A stretch of 64,000 nucleotides of DNA. Source: Caldicellulosiruptor hydrothermalis 108. Lineage in GTDB: Bacteria > Bacillota > Thermoanaerobacteria > Caldicellulosiruptorales > Caldicellulosiruptoraceae. Each line of letters begins with the position of its first letter. The first letter of the stretch is position 1. The stretch is from positions 1,375,001 to 1,439,000 of the forward strand of contig NC_014652.1 in NCBI RefSeq assembly GCF_000166355.1, written 5' to 3'. Shown here piece by piece: positions 35,242 through 43,471 of the stretch. The translations under genes and the position numbers were made by a program. The notes below the pieces were generated by a model. It was not told the origin of the DNA. It was given only the letters and a program-made list of their open reading frames with translations, and made no database searches.

Positions 35242-36186
35242 TTACCAGACAATACCTCTGTCTTTGCATAACTTAACGAATTCGCTATAATTATCAGTCA
35301 ATTTACATCCGTTATTGTATTTAGATGAATCTGAATAATAAATTTGATGATTTACTGGATCATAACCAATTAATGCAATATAATGCCAATATTCTTTTTG
35401 TCTATCATAACCAGGTAGATGATAGCCACCTGCAACCATATGAATATCAGCAATAACACCATATCCAAATTGAACATCACTTGTTACGTAATTCCATAAT
35501 TCTATTTCTGAAGGAGACCATTTTATTACATGCACAATACCTGACCAATCTCTCATAACTCTTTCCCAGCGGGAGTCAAAAGGCGTACCATCCGTTGTTG
35601 TTTCCAAATCTTGAGCCAAATTATCTTGAGATACAGCAATTGACGGATTACTTCTTTTATAGTATATGTTAGAAGCTTTAAGACAATTGTTAGCTGCAGC
35701 TGGCCCACAATAATAATCATTCTTTTGCAACTCTGAAACAGGATTTAGCGATATAATTGTCGAATTTATTAATATTTGAGACATTGGCTTAAATTCTGAA
35801 AAACTACGGTTGTTTTGAATATATCTTATTCTTTCCAAGAGAGAGGTTTCCATAAGTTTATCTCCTTCCATTTCATTAACAAAATCTTTTATTATGTTTT
35901 CTATCTTTGATTGTGAATTAGCTGTTTCCTCATTTGTTTTAACATTATTTAACTCAGTGAGGAGCAAATTAATGTATCTATATTTTATTTCAGATTTTTT
36001 ATTAGATATAATTAATTGTTCTTTATCGGGTAGCTCAGACTATGAGTTGATAGTTGAAAAATTGCTAGTGTCTTTTGTGGAATTCGATATTTCAGAAAAG
36101 CTTTTACCTGATGAAAGATTGATGCTAAAAATTAACAGTAGAGATAATATAATATAAAAATTTCCCATTTTATTTCTTATTTTCAT
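35242..36186 (-). pseudogene. C39-family secreted cysteine peptidase gene with an in-frame amber codon
   Basis: The full frame starts at ATG 36186, 10 bases after AAAGGAGTG. It encodes a signal peptide (KIRNKMGNFYIILSLLLIF, residues 2-20, ending near LSSG), reads to codon 48 and meets TAG at 36040-36042. It then continues in the same frame for 265 more codons to the stop at 35242. The C-terminal part is a C39-like peptidase domain: Cys in ELQKNDYYCGPAAANNC (codon 160 of the full frame), His in YWHYIALIGYD, Asp in YYSDSSKYN. An internal TTG at 35967 gives 241 residues but has no good site and no signal peptide. Probably inactive unless the stop is read through. Confidence 0.75.
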
Positions 36187-36425
36187 GAGAAAACACTCCT
36201 TTTTCTATTTTTTTAATTCAAATTTTTAAACTCAAAATAGAATCTTTTGGTGTTTTCTTTTATGATGTTCAAGAAGTATCAAAGCTACAACAAAACATAA
36301 CTATCATCCCTGTTTTATACATATATCTTCAAAACATAGTTATTTATGCTAAACATATTTACCACTCTTATTAATTTTAATTTCTTTTACTTATTAAAAA
36401 CAATTTTTATTGATAAAACCTTTCT
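36187..36425. other. Leader region between the blaI remnant and the C39 gene
   Basis: About 240 AT-rich bases. Contains a loose inverted repeat (CATAACTAT near 36295, ATAGTTAT near 36340). No gene or clear promoter is seen, so the C39 gene may depend on the upstream blaI-type promoter copy. Confidence 0.4.
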
Positions 36426-36500
36426 TCACTCCCATTTGATGTCTTTTTTTAACCTCCCCTCTAACTCAGCTTCTGATGGCTTTAATAAATCCTTGTTCAT
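36426..36500 (-). pseudogene. Deleted second copy of blaI (24-codon remnant)
   Basis: The frame reads MNKDLLKPSEAELE, exactly the intact BlaI N-terminus, then jumps in frame to GRLKKDIKWE and stops. About 19 codons of the helix-turn-helix are missing and everything after KWE is lost. The ribosome binding site and promoter upstream are essentially identical to those of blaI at 29684. No repressor activity is expected. Confidence 0.8.
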
Positions 36501-36517
36501 TTGCTTCACTCTCCTTT

Positions 36518-36568
36518 TACAATTGTGATTACACATATATTTTACAATAGTAAAAACCAATTTGTAAA
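36518..36568 (-). promoter_or_regulatory. Second copy of the blaI promoter/operator
   Basis: -35 TTTACA (36563-36568), 18-base spacer, -10 TAAAAT (36539-36544). TACAATAGTA (36543-36552) and TACAATTGTG (36518-36527) are in the same places as at 29702-29752. It directs transcription into the blaI remnant and on toward the C39 and propeller genes. Confidence 0.65.
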
Positions 36569-36674
36569 GAAGTTTTTGAAAAGTTTTTTAAGACTTTTGA
36601 TGCAGAGTCATAAGAGAATATGATTAATATTTGACAATCTATAACGATGCAGAAATTAGAATTAACACATAAAA

Positions 36675-36739
36675 AAGCTCCCTTTTCTTGGCATTTATTT
36701 TTATAATTCGTGAGCTATATAGCCAAGACAAGGGAGCTT
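36675..36739 (-). terminator. Rho-independent terminator after aroB
   Basis: An 18-base inverted repeat with one mismatch (AAGCTCCCTTTTCTTGGC at 36675-36692, GCCAAGACAAGGGAGCTT at 36722-36739). On the minus strand it runs into a T tract. Confidence 0.8.
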
Positions 36740-36767
36740 CTTCTTGACTTTGTCAGACTGAGGCATT

Positions 36768-37853
36768 TTAAGATAAAACAATTTTTTCGAACTTATCAAG
36801 TGCCTCATATAAAATATCTTCATTAATTTCGTAACCTAAAACATAATCACATACATCCTTCAATAAAACAATTCTTATAGAAGAACTTATATTTTTCTTG
36901 TCATACTTCATAATTGAGATAATTTGGCTCTTCTCAAATCTTTGAGGAAGTTTTACACTATTCTTCTCCAAAATTCTTATTAAAAAATCTAAGTTTGACA
37001 AATCAAAATTAAATAGAATGTTTGAAAGTATCATTTCAGCAACCATTCCCAAAGTAACGAATATACCATGAGAAAAATAGTAATTGTAATACGTCTCTAA
37101 TGCATGACCTACAGTATGGCCAAAATTCAGAACTTCTCTCAAAAGTGATTCTTTTTCATCCTTTTCAACAACTTTAACTTTACAGTTAATAGATTTCTTT
37201 ATCAACTGCATAGCAAGTATTTCATCTTGAAAAATCCCAAAAACATCATTTTCAAATCTATCTTTCATATTCAATATACTTTTATCTAATGTAAATCCAT
37301 ATTTTATTATCTCACCAAAACCAGATAAAATCTCGCTTTTTGGTAATGTTTCTAAAAACTTAGGACAAATTATTATCATTTCTGGCTGATAAAATGTCCC
37401 AATCTGGTTCTTGTAGGATTTACAATTAATTCCAGTTTTGCCGCCAATGCTACTGTCAACCATTGAAAGAAGAGTTGTTGGAATGTGAATGAGTCTCACA
37501 CCACGCTTATATGTAGATGCTATAAATCCGACTACATCACCAACAACTCCACCACCAATTGCAACAAACAATGCTCTTCTGTCCACATTTCTATCTAAAA
37601 GATAATCAATTGCCTTTAGGTAAGATTCTATTGACTTTGACTCCTCACCTTCATCAAAAAGGTAGAGGTAAGAGTAGGAAAGACTATCAATAAAATCTTT
37701 GTAGAGCCTGTAGACCATCTTGTCGGTAAATATTACAAGATTTGAGCAGTTAAAAGATGCAAGATATTCTCCGATTTTTTCTATTCTCTCAATAAAGACA
37801 ATTGGAATGTTTTTTTCTTCTCTTTTTAAACTTAAGTAAATCCTATTTTCCAT
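36768..37853 (-). CDS. aroB: 3-dehydroquinate synthase
   Basis: About 361 residues. NAD-binding GGGVVGDVVGFIASTYKRGV lies near 100; the metal ligands include E in LSGFGEIIKYG near 190 and the histidines in LNFGHTVGHALE near 245. Shikimate pathway step 2, converting DAHP to dehydroquinate. The ATG at 37853 is preferred over 37862, which overlaps its own site. It is isolated from other aro genes except aroH, 25 kb away. Confidence 0.93.
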   Translation of the reverse strand: MENRIYLSLKREEKNIPIVFIERIEKIGEYLASFNCSNLVIFTDKMVYRLYKDFIDSLSYSYLYLFDEGEESKSIESYLKAIDYLLDRNVDRRALFVAIGGGVVGDVVGFIASTYKRGVRLIHIPTTLLSMVDSSIGGKTGINCKSYKNQIGTFYQPEMIIICPKFLETLPKSEILSGFGEIIKYGFTLDKSILNMKDRFENDVFGIFQDEILAMQLIKKSINCKVKVVEKDEKESLLREVLNFGHTVGHALETYYNYYFSHGIFVTLGMVAEMILSNILFNFDLSNLDFLIRILEKNSVKLPQRFEKSQIISIMKYDKKNISSSIRIVLLKDVCDYVLGYEINEDILYEALDKFEKIVLS

Positions 37854-37894
37854 CCTACCCATCCTTTTTCACAGATTTTGTTAAATAAAAGACA

Positions 37895-37917
37895 AGCCGG
37901 TATTCCATACACCGGCT
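37895..37917 (-). terminator. Short hairpin after ileS, weak terminator
   Basis: Stem AGCCGGT / ACCGGCT, 9-base loop, followed on the minus strand by TGTCTTTTATTT. Confidence 0.55.
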
Positions 37918-37931
37918 CATCTTTCTTTACG

Positions 37932-40694
37932 TTATTTACCTTTTACAACCTCATAGCACCTTGGACATACATTTAAACTTTCTTCATTCTTTCCAACCAT
38001 TGTATCGAATTTCCAACATCGTTCACACTTTGAACCATCAGCCTTATAAACTTCTACTTTTATCTGGTCGCTATCGCCTTCTTCAACCTCAAGCTGAGAA
38101 ACAATTAGCACTTCCTGAATAATGTCTTTGTTTTCTTCTATAAATCTTTTTATATCACCTTTTGCAAAAATCTTTACTTTGCTGTCTAAGGAACTTCCAA
38201 TAAGCTTTTCATTTCTTGCAATCTCAAGCTGTTTTGCAACAGTGTCTTTTATTTCAATTATTTTATCCCACTTTTCTCTTAATGCTTCATCTCTTAATAT
38301 ACCTTCATTGATACTTGGCCAGCTTGTCAAAAACACTGATTCAGCGTCTTCTTCTTTGAAAGCAATATTCTGCCAAATTTCTTCTGCTGTAAAAGACAAA
38401 ATTGGTGCGATAAGTTTTGTGAGTGCAATTAATATTTCGTACATGACTGTCTGTGCAGATCTTCTGTCAAGGCTTTCACTTTTTGATGCATAAAGTCTAT
38501 CTTTGTTTATGTCAAGATACAAATTACTCATGTCAATTACACAGAAGTTATGAACAAGATGATATACCTGATTATAATCATACTCTTCGTAAGCTTTTGT
38601 GACCTTTTCAATCAACTTATACAGCCTTTGTAATGCCCACTTGTCAATTTCTTTAAGGTTTTCATATCCTACCTTATCTGTTTTCGGATCGAAGTCATAA
38701 AGATTGCCAAGCAAGAATCTTGCTGTATTTCTTATTTTTCTATAAATTTCTGTTAGCTGTTTTATAATATCCTTTGAAATTCTCATATCGGTTGTGTAGT
38801 CAGCTGAAACGCACCAAAGCCTTAAAATGTCTGCTCCGAACTCATTAATGATATCAAACGGTGATATCACATTGCCTTCTGACTTTGACATTTTCTTCCC
38901 TTCGCCGTCAACAACAAATCCATGTGTCAGAACAATTCTATACGGTGCTCTTCCTTTTGTTGCAACAGCTGTCAAAAGCGATGACTGGAACCATCCTCTG
39001 TACTGATCGTTTCCTTCTAAGTACATATCACATGGCCACTCTAAATCTTCTCTGCTTTCTAAAACATAAGCATGAGAAGAACCTGAGTCAAACCACACAT
39101 CCATGATGTCGGTTTCTTTTTCGAACTCGCTACAGCCACAAATAGGACACTTTGCACCTTCTGGCAAAAGTTCTTTTACATCCTTAGAAAACCAAGCATC
39201 AGAACCTTCTTTTTCAAATATTTTTGCTATATGTTCAATTGTCTCATCTGTTATTAGCTCTTTCCTGCAATTTTTGCAATAGAAGATTGGAATTGGCACA
39301 CCCCAGATTCTCTGTCTTGAGATACACCAGTCTTGCCTGTCTGCAATCATATTGTAAATTCTATCTCTTCCCCACTCAGGTACCCATTTGACATCATCTA
39401 CAGCCTTCAGTGCCTCTTCTCTAAATCCTTTGACTGAAGCAAACCACTGCTCGGTCGCTCTGAATATAACAGGATTTTTACATCTCCAGCAGTGAGGATA
39501 CTGGTGAGTTATCTTTTCAACACCAAGAAGATGACCTGAGCTTTCCAACTCCTTTGCAATCTCCTTGTTTGAATCTTCATAAAAGAGACCTGCAAACTTG
39601 CCAGCTTCTTTTGTCAAATATCCTTTATTGTCAACTGGAACAATTACAGGAATATTATACCTCTGGCAAACCTCAAAGTCCTCTTCACCATGGCCGGGTG
39701 CTGTGTGAACACAACCTGTTCCTGCTTCCAAAGTTACATGTTCGCCTAAAATTACCAAAGAAGTTCTATCCAAAAAAGGATGTTTGCATTTTACGTATTC
39801 TAAATCCTTGCCTTTAAACCTTGCAATCTCATGATATTGCTCAATTTTATTTGTCTTCATTACTCTTTCTACAAGCTCAGATGCCACAATTAAGATTTCA
39901 TTCCCAACGTCAACCAAGCTGTAATCAAAATCGGCGTTTAGTGCAATTGCTAAATTACCTGGAAGGGTCCATGTTGTGGTTGTCCAAATTACAATGTATA
40001 CCTTTTTATCTCCTATGGGCAAATTTGAAAACAATCCTTTGTCATTTTCTACTTCAAACTTAACATAAATAGAGTATGTCCTGTCTTCCTGATATTCAAT
40101 CTCTGCTTCTGCCAATGCAGTTTCACACGACGGACACCAGTAAACAGGTTTTAGACCTTTATAGATATAACCTTTTTTAGCCATTTCTCCAAATACGCGA
40201 ATTTGTCTTGCCTCGAATTTTGGGTCTAAAGTCATATAAGGATTTTCCCATTCACCAAACACGCCAAGTCTTTTGAACTGCTGTCTTTGTATGTCAATAT
40301 AGCTGAGGGCAAACTCTTTACACTTTTTCCTAAACTCTACTGGATCAACTTCGTGTCTGTTTACACCAAACTTTTTGATAACCTGTTGTTCAATTGGAAG
40401 ACCATGTGTGTCCCATCCAGGAATATAAGGTGTGTAATAGCCCTGCAATGATTTGTACTTGTTTACAATGTCTTTTAAAACTTTGTTCAGGGCATGTCCT
40501 AAATGAATGTCGCCGTTTGCATAAGGTGGTCCGTCATGAAGAATAAACTTTTTATTATTTTTATTTTTTTCGAGCATCTTTTTGAAAATATCATTTTCTT
40601 GCCAGAACTTTAGAAATTGAGGTTCTCTTTGTGCTAAGTTTGCTCTCATTGGAAAATCGGTTTTTGGTAAGTTCAATGTTTGACTCCAGTCCAT
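37932..40694 (-). CDS. ileS: Isoleucyl-tRNA synthetase
   Basis: About 920 residues, class I. HIGH motif is GDIHLGHALNK near 65, KMSKS is KKMSKSEGN near 595, and the editing domain lies between. A C-terminal zinc finger has CERCW and CPRC near 890-915. The start is ATG 40694 (MDWSQTLNLPKTDFP) or 40706; the latter touches the AGGGGG site. Follows divIVA by 28 bases; no T-box leader is seen, so it is probably expressed from the upstream cluster. Confidence 0.95.
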   Translation of the reverse strand: MDWSQTLNLPKTDFPMRANLAQREPQFLKFWQENDIFKKMLEKNKNNKKFILHDGPPYANGDIHLGHALNKVLKDIVNKYKSLQGYYTPYIPGWDTHGLPIEQQVIKKFGVNRHEVDPVEFRKKCKEFALSYIDIQRQQFKRLGVFGEWENPYMTLDPKFEARQIRVFGEMAKKGYIYKGLKPVYWCPSCETALAEAEIEYQEDRTYSIYVKFEVENDKGLFSNLPIGDKKVYIVIWTTTTWTLPGNLAIALNADFDYSLVDVGNEILIVASELVERVMKTNKIEQYHEIARFKGKDLEYVKCKHPFLDRTSLVILGEHVTLEAGTGCVHTAPGHGEEDFEVCQRYNIPVIVPVDNKGYLTKEAGKFAGLFYEDSNKEIAKELESSGHLLGVEKITHQYPHCWRCKNPVIFRATEQWFASVKGFREEALKAVDDVKWVPEWGRDRIYNMIADRQDWCISRQRIWGVPIPIFYCKNCRKELITDETIEHIAKIFEKEGSDAWFSKDVKELLPEGAKCPICGCSEFEKETDIMDVWFDSGSSHAYVLESREDLEWPCDMYLEGNDQYRGWFQSSLLTAVATKGRAPYRIVLTHGFVVDGEGKKMSKSEGNVISPFDIINEFGADILRLWCVSADYTTDMRISKDIIKQLTEIYRKIRNTARFLLGNLYDFDPKTDKVGYENLKEIDKWALQRLYKLIEKVTKAYEEYDYNQVYHLVHNFCVIDMSNLYLDINKDRLYASKSESLDRRSAQTVMYEILIALTKLIAPILSFTAEEIWQNIAFKEEDAESVFLTSWPSINEGILRDEALREKWDKIIEIKDTVAKQLEIARNEKLIGSSLDSKVKIFAKGDIKRFIEENKDIIQEVLIVSQLEVEEGDSDQIKVEVYKADGSKCERCWKFDTMVGKNEESLNVCPRCYEVVKGK

Positions 40695-40722
40695 CTCGTG
40701 TTTCATCCCCCTGCCAAAAATA

Positions 40723-41184
40723 TTAGTCGTTTTGTAGTTCTTTGTCTACCATTTCAAGTGCACTAAGTTCAGTTTGTAGTAAATTCCTGAACTTGTTAAG
40801 AAAAAGTTGATATCTCTTTTTAAGCTCCCCATATTCATATGTTATTTGCAAAACTTTGCTATTTGCTTCTTCTATCATCTTTGAAGCCTTCATCTCGGCT
40901 TCTTTGATTATTGTCTCAGCTTTTTGATATGCGACCTTTTTAATCTCCTCTGCAGTTGACTGTGCAACAATCAACGTGTTTTGAAGCGTCTCTTCAATTG
41001 TCTTATAGTTTTGAATGTTCTCATTCAAAAGTGCAATCTTGTCTTTGAGCTCTAAATTTTCCTTGTACAAAGCCTCATAATCTTTTAAAACTTGGTCCAA
41101 AAACTCTTCTACCTCTTCAACACTGTACCCGCCTATATACACCCTTTTAAAGGTCTTAAATTCAATATCTTGAGGGGTTAACAT
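40723..41184 (-). CDS. divIVA: DivIVA-domain protein
   Basis: About 153 residues. The N-terminal DivIVA signature is LTPQDIEFKTFKRVYIGGYS with VEEFLDQVLKDYEAL; a long coiled coil runs from about 30 to 140. It recognises curved membrane at poles or septum. Set with sepF, yggT, ylmH and yggS, the common division-associated cluster of Firmicutes. ATG at 41184, 10 bases after GGAGG. Confidence 0.9.
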   Translation of the reverse strand: MLTPQDIEFKTFKRVYIGGYSVEEVEEFLDQVLKDYEALYKENLELKDKIALLNENIQNYKTIEETLQNTLIVAQSTAEEIKKVAYQKAETIIKEAEMKASKMIEEANSKVLQITYEYGELKKRYQLFLNKFRNLLQTELSALEMVDKELQND

Positions 41185-41207
41185 CAATATTTTACCTCCG
41201 CAAAAAA

Positions 41208-41975
41208 TTATGAAAATCTCAAAACTTCTATACTAATTCTTCCATTTTTCGTAGTGGACAATACCTTTTCGATTTTGAGTCGCCCATGATGACGTACCGA
41301 AACCAAATCCCCTTCCTTAACAGCATACGAAGGTTTATCAATGTATACCCAGTTGACTGCTACTTTCATCTGTTTGATTAAATCTGCTGCTGCTTCTCTT
41401 GAAATTCCAAAACCGTGGCTTATTACACTGTCAACTCTGAGCGATGCAACTGTATAAACAACTCTTTTACTGTTGTCGCTGATAAACCATTTTATGTCGA
41501 TTTGATTGTTTTCAACAAGACTACATTTCACTTTCTCTTTGCCAATTTTGTCTATATTTGTTACAATATATGTTGCAATTTCATCTTTTACAAACACAAG
41601 CGCGCTATTTTCTTTGACCAGAATGTCACCTATTTTGTCTCTTTTGAGTCCGTTTCCAATAAAACTACCCAAAATTTGTCTGTGAGAAAGGTTATTCTTA
41701 GCTTCAATTAAAATTGTTTGTATTGGATATGTGAGATTTTCTGCATATTCTTCAAAATCACTGCTAAAAAGAGCCAATATATTTCTTTCGCTGCCTTTAT
41801 ACCCGCCCCAACTTCTGTGTAGAATATGATTTTGATTTTTTAATAGGACCTCGACTGCATACTTTATTGCAAACGGGGAAAGAAAGTCAGAATATTCAAT
41901 TCCCCAGCTTAGCTTTTCTATCAAGTTTTTGAGTTTCAGCACTTCATGTTTGTTCTCTTCGGGAATATAAGTCAT
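41208..41975 (-). CDS. ylmH: YlmH-type S4-domain RNA-binding protein
   Basis: About 255 residues. A C-terminal S4 domain (LRVDSVISHGFGISREAAAD, then VNWVYIDKPSYAVKEGDLVS) follows an N-terminal YlmH domain with HRSWGGYKGSERNILALF near 75. Members bind RNA or ribosomes and lie in division clusters. Start chosen at ATG 41975, 9 bases after GGGG; ATG 41990 lacks a site. Confidence 0.88.
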   Translation of the reverse strand: MTYIPEENKHEVLKLKNLIEKLSWGIEYSDFLSPFAIKYAVEVLLKNQNHILHRSWGGYKGSERNILALFSSDFEEYAENLTYPIQTILIEAKNNLSHRQILGSFIGNGLKRDKIGDILVKENSALVFVKDEIATYIVTNIDKIGKEKVKCSLVENNQIDIKWFISDNSKRVVYTVASLRVDSVISHGFGISREAAADLIKQMKVAVNWVYIDKPSYAVKEGDLVSVRHHGRLKIEKVLSTTKNGRISIEVLRFS

Positions 41976-41994
41976 AGCCTGCTGCCCCATTTTT

Positions 41995-42270
41995 TTATAT
42001 CAATATTATGAGAAGTAGTCGCAAAAGCCATCTTAAAACTTCTAAAAGAATTATAGCAATCATAGGAGAAAAGTCAATAAAACCTATCCGAATGTATCGC
42101 GAAGCTACCCTCCTCACAGGGTCAAGGATAGGATTTACAATAGTACCTAATATCCTCCTGTATTTGTTGTATGGGTCAACTATCACCCACGATAAGATTG
42201 CATCAACTATTATACAAAATTCAACAATCGAAATTGCCTTGTCTGCAAGTCCAAATAAAAATCTTATCAT
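41995..42270 (-). CDS. yggT: YggT family membrane protein
   Basis: 91 residues with two hydrophobic segments (about 10-30 and 65-90) and the family motif ILSWVIVDPYNKYRR, then NPILDPVRRV between them. Topology is typical; a role in membrane or division-site function is assumed for the family. Confidence 0.85.
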   Translation of the reverse strand: MIRFLFGLADKAISIVEFCIIVDAILSWVIVDPYNKYRRILGTIVNPILDPVRRVASRYIRIGFIDFSPMIAIILLEVLRWLLRLLLIILI

Positions 42271-42297
42271 AAAACTCCCCCAAAAATTTTGTCTTGA

Positions 42298-42735
42298 TTA
42301 CTTCAACCAGGCAAATACACCTTTCGACCTGAACTCTTCTTTGAGCTGTTCATCAACCTCTAAATCAATACTTCTTGGAACAACAACAAATATCTTTTTG
42401 CTCACCTTATGAATCTTGGCATCCAGAACATAAACAGCCCCGCTTACAAAATCGATTATTCTTTGTATATGCTCCTCTGCTACTTGTTCTAAATTGAAAA
42501 CAACTATCTTGTTTTCTCTCAGAGCATCGCAAACTTTAACAACCTCATCAAAGAGTTTGAGATTGTACACTGTAACTTCTGTCTGGTTTGCTTTTCCTAT
42601 TGTCACTACCTTTGGCGTTTCATGCTTTGGTTTTGCGTTTTCCTCTTTTGTTTTTGAAATGTCCTGAGGCTTGTCCTCCTCTTCAATCTCAATGCCAATA
42701 AGGTTTAAAAATTTTCTTTGAAGGTTATCAAACAT
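42298..42735 (-). CDS. sepF: Cell division protein SepF
   Basis: About 145 residues. An N-terminal amphipathic helix (MFDNLQRKFLNLIG) for membrane binding, an acidic linker, and the C-terminal SepF domain with IVFNLEQVAEEHIQRIIDFV and GAVYVLDAKIHKV. Anchors FtsZ and aligns its filaments. The ATG at 42735 follows AAGGGAGG. Confidence 0.92.
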   Translation of the reverse strand: MFDNLQRKFLNLIGIEIEEEDKPQDISKTKEENAKPKHETPKVVTIGKANQTEVTVYNLKLFDEVVKVCDALRENKIVVFNLEQVAEEHIQRIIDFVSGAVYVLDAKIHKVSKKIFVVVPRSIDLEVDEQLKEEFRSKGVFAWLK

Positions 42736-42754
42736 GACCAAAAAACCTCCCTTA

Positions 42755-43456
42755 TTATTTTTTTGGTCTTTCCCCAAAGATTTTAGTTCCTATTCTAACC
42801 AAGGTGGCACCTTCTTCTATTGCCACCTCAAAGTCACCACTCATACCCATCGACAGCACTTCAATGTTAACATTATTATAATTTAATTTCTTATATTTTT
42901 CAAAGATTTCTTTCATCTTTCTAAAGTACCCTCTTAATTTCATCTCATCATCTTCGATTGGAGGTATTGTCATAAAACCCTTGAGAATGATATGTGGACA
43001 ATTTCTGATTTTTTCAATCAAATGGTCTACTTTTTCTGGATTTATTCCGCCCTTTGACTCTTCACCACCTATGTTTATTTCTATAAGTACACTGCACATT
43101 TTTCCTGCTTTTGCACATCTTTTTTCAAGTTCATCAATTTGCTGAGGGCTGTCAATTGAATGAATGAGACTTATTTTATCGTAAATGTATTTAATCTTGT
43201 TTGTTTGAAGCCTTCCTATAAAATGCCATTCAAGATAAGGAAGTTCTTGAAACTTTGGCAAAAATTCTTGTACCCTGTTCTCACCAAAAATCTTTAGACC
43301 AAACTGGTTTGCAAGCTTTATAGTCTCGACATCTACTCCTTTGGTTGCACCAAGCAGGCTTACCTCACCTGGTTTTCTACCAGCTTTAATGCAAGCTCTT
43401 TCAATTCTTTCCATTACATCCTCAATATTTTTTTTAAGCGTCTCTTTGTCAACCAT
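42755..43456 (-). CDS. yggS: YggS-type pyridoxal-phosphate-binding protein
   Basis: 233 residues, alanine-racemase-like TIM barrel without the second domain. The PLP lysine is in LLGATKGVDVETI near 35; FGENRVQEFLPKF and WHFIGRLQTNKIK follow; SMGMSGDFEVAIEEGATLVRIG is near the C-terminus. Family role is PLP homeostasis. Part of the sepF-divIVA cluster. Confidence 0.92.
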   Translation of the reverse strand: MVDKETLKKNIEDVMERIERACIKAGRKPGEVSLLGATKGVDVETIKLANQFGLKIFGENRVQEFLPKFQELPYLEWHFIGRLQTNKIKYIYDKISLIHSIDSPQQIDELEKRCAKAGKMCSVLIEINIGGEESKGGINPEKVDHLIEKIRNCPHIILKGFMTIPPIEDDEMKLRGYFRKMKEIFEKYKKLNYNNVNIEVLSMGMSGDFEVAIEEGATLVRIGTKIFGERPKK

Positions 43457-43471
43457 AAGTCATCACCCAGT

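Noticed and set aside
37932-40722. T-box leader for ileS
   Set aside because: Only about 28 bases separate ileS from divIVA, so there is no room for a leader.
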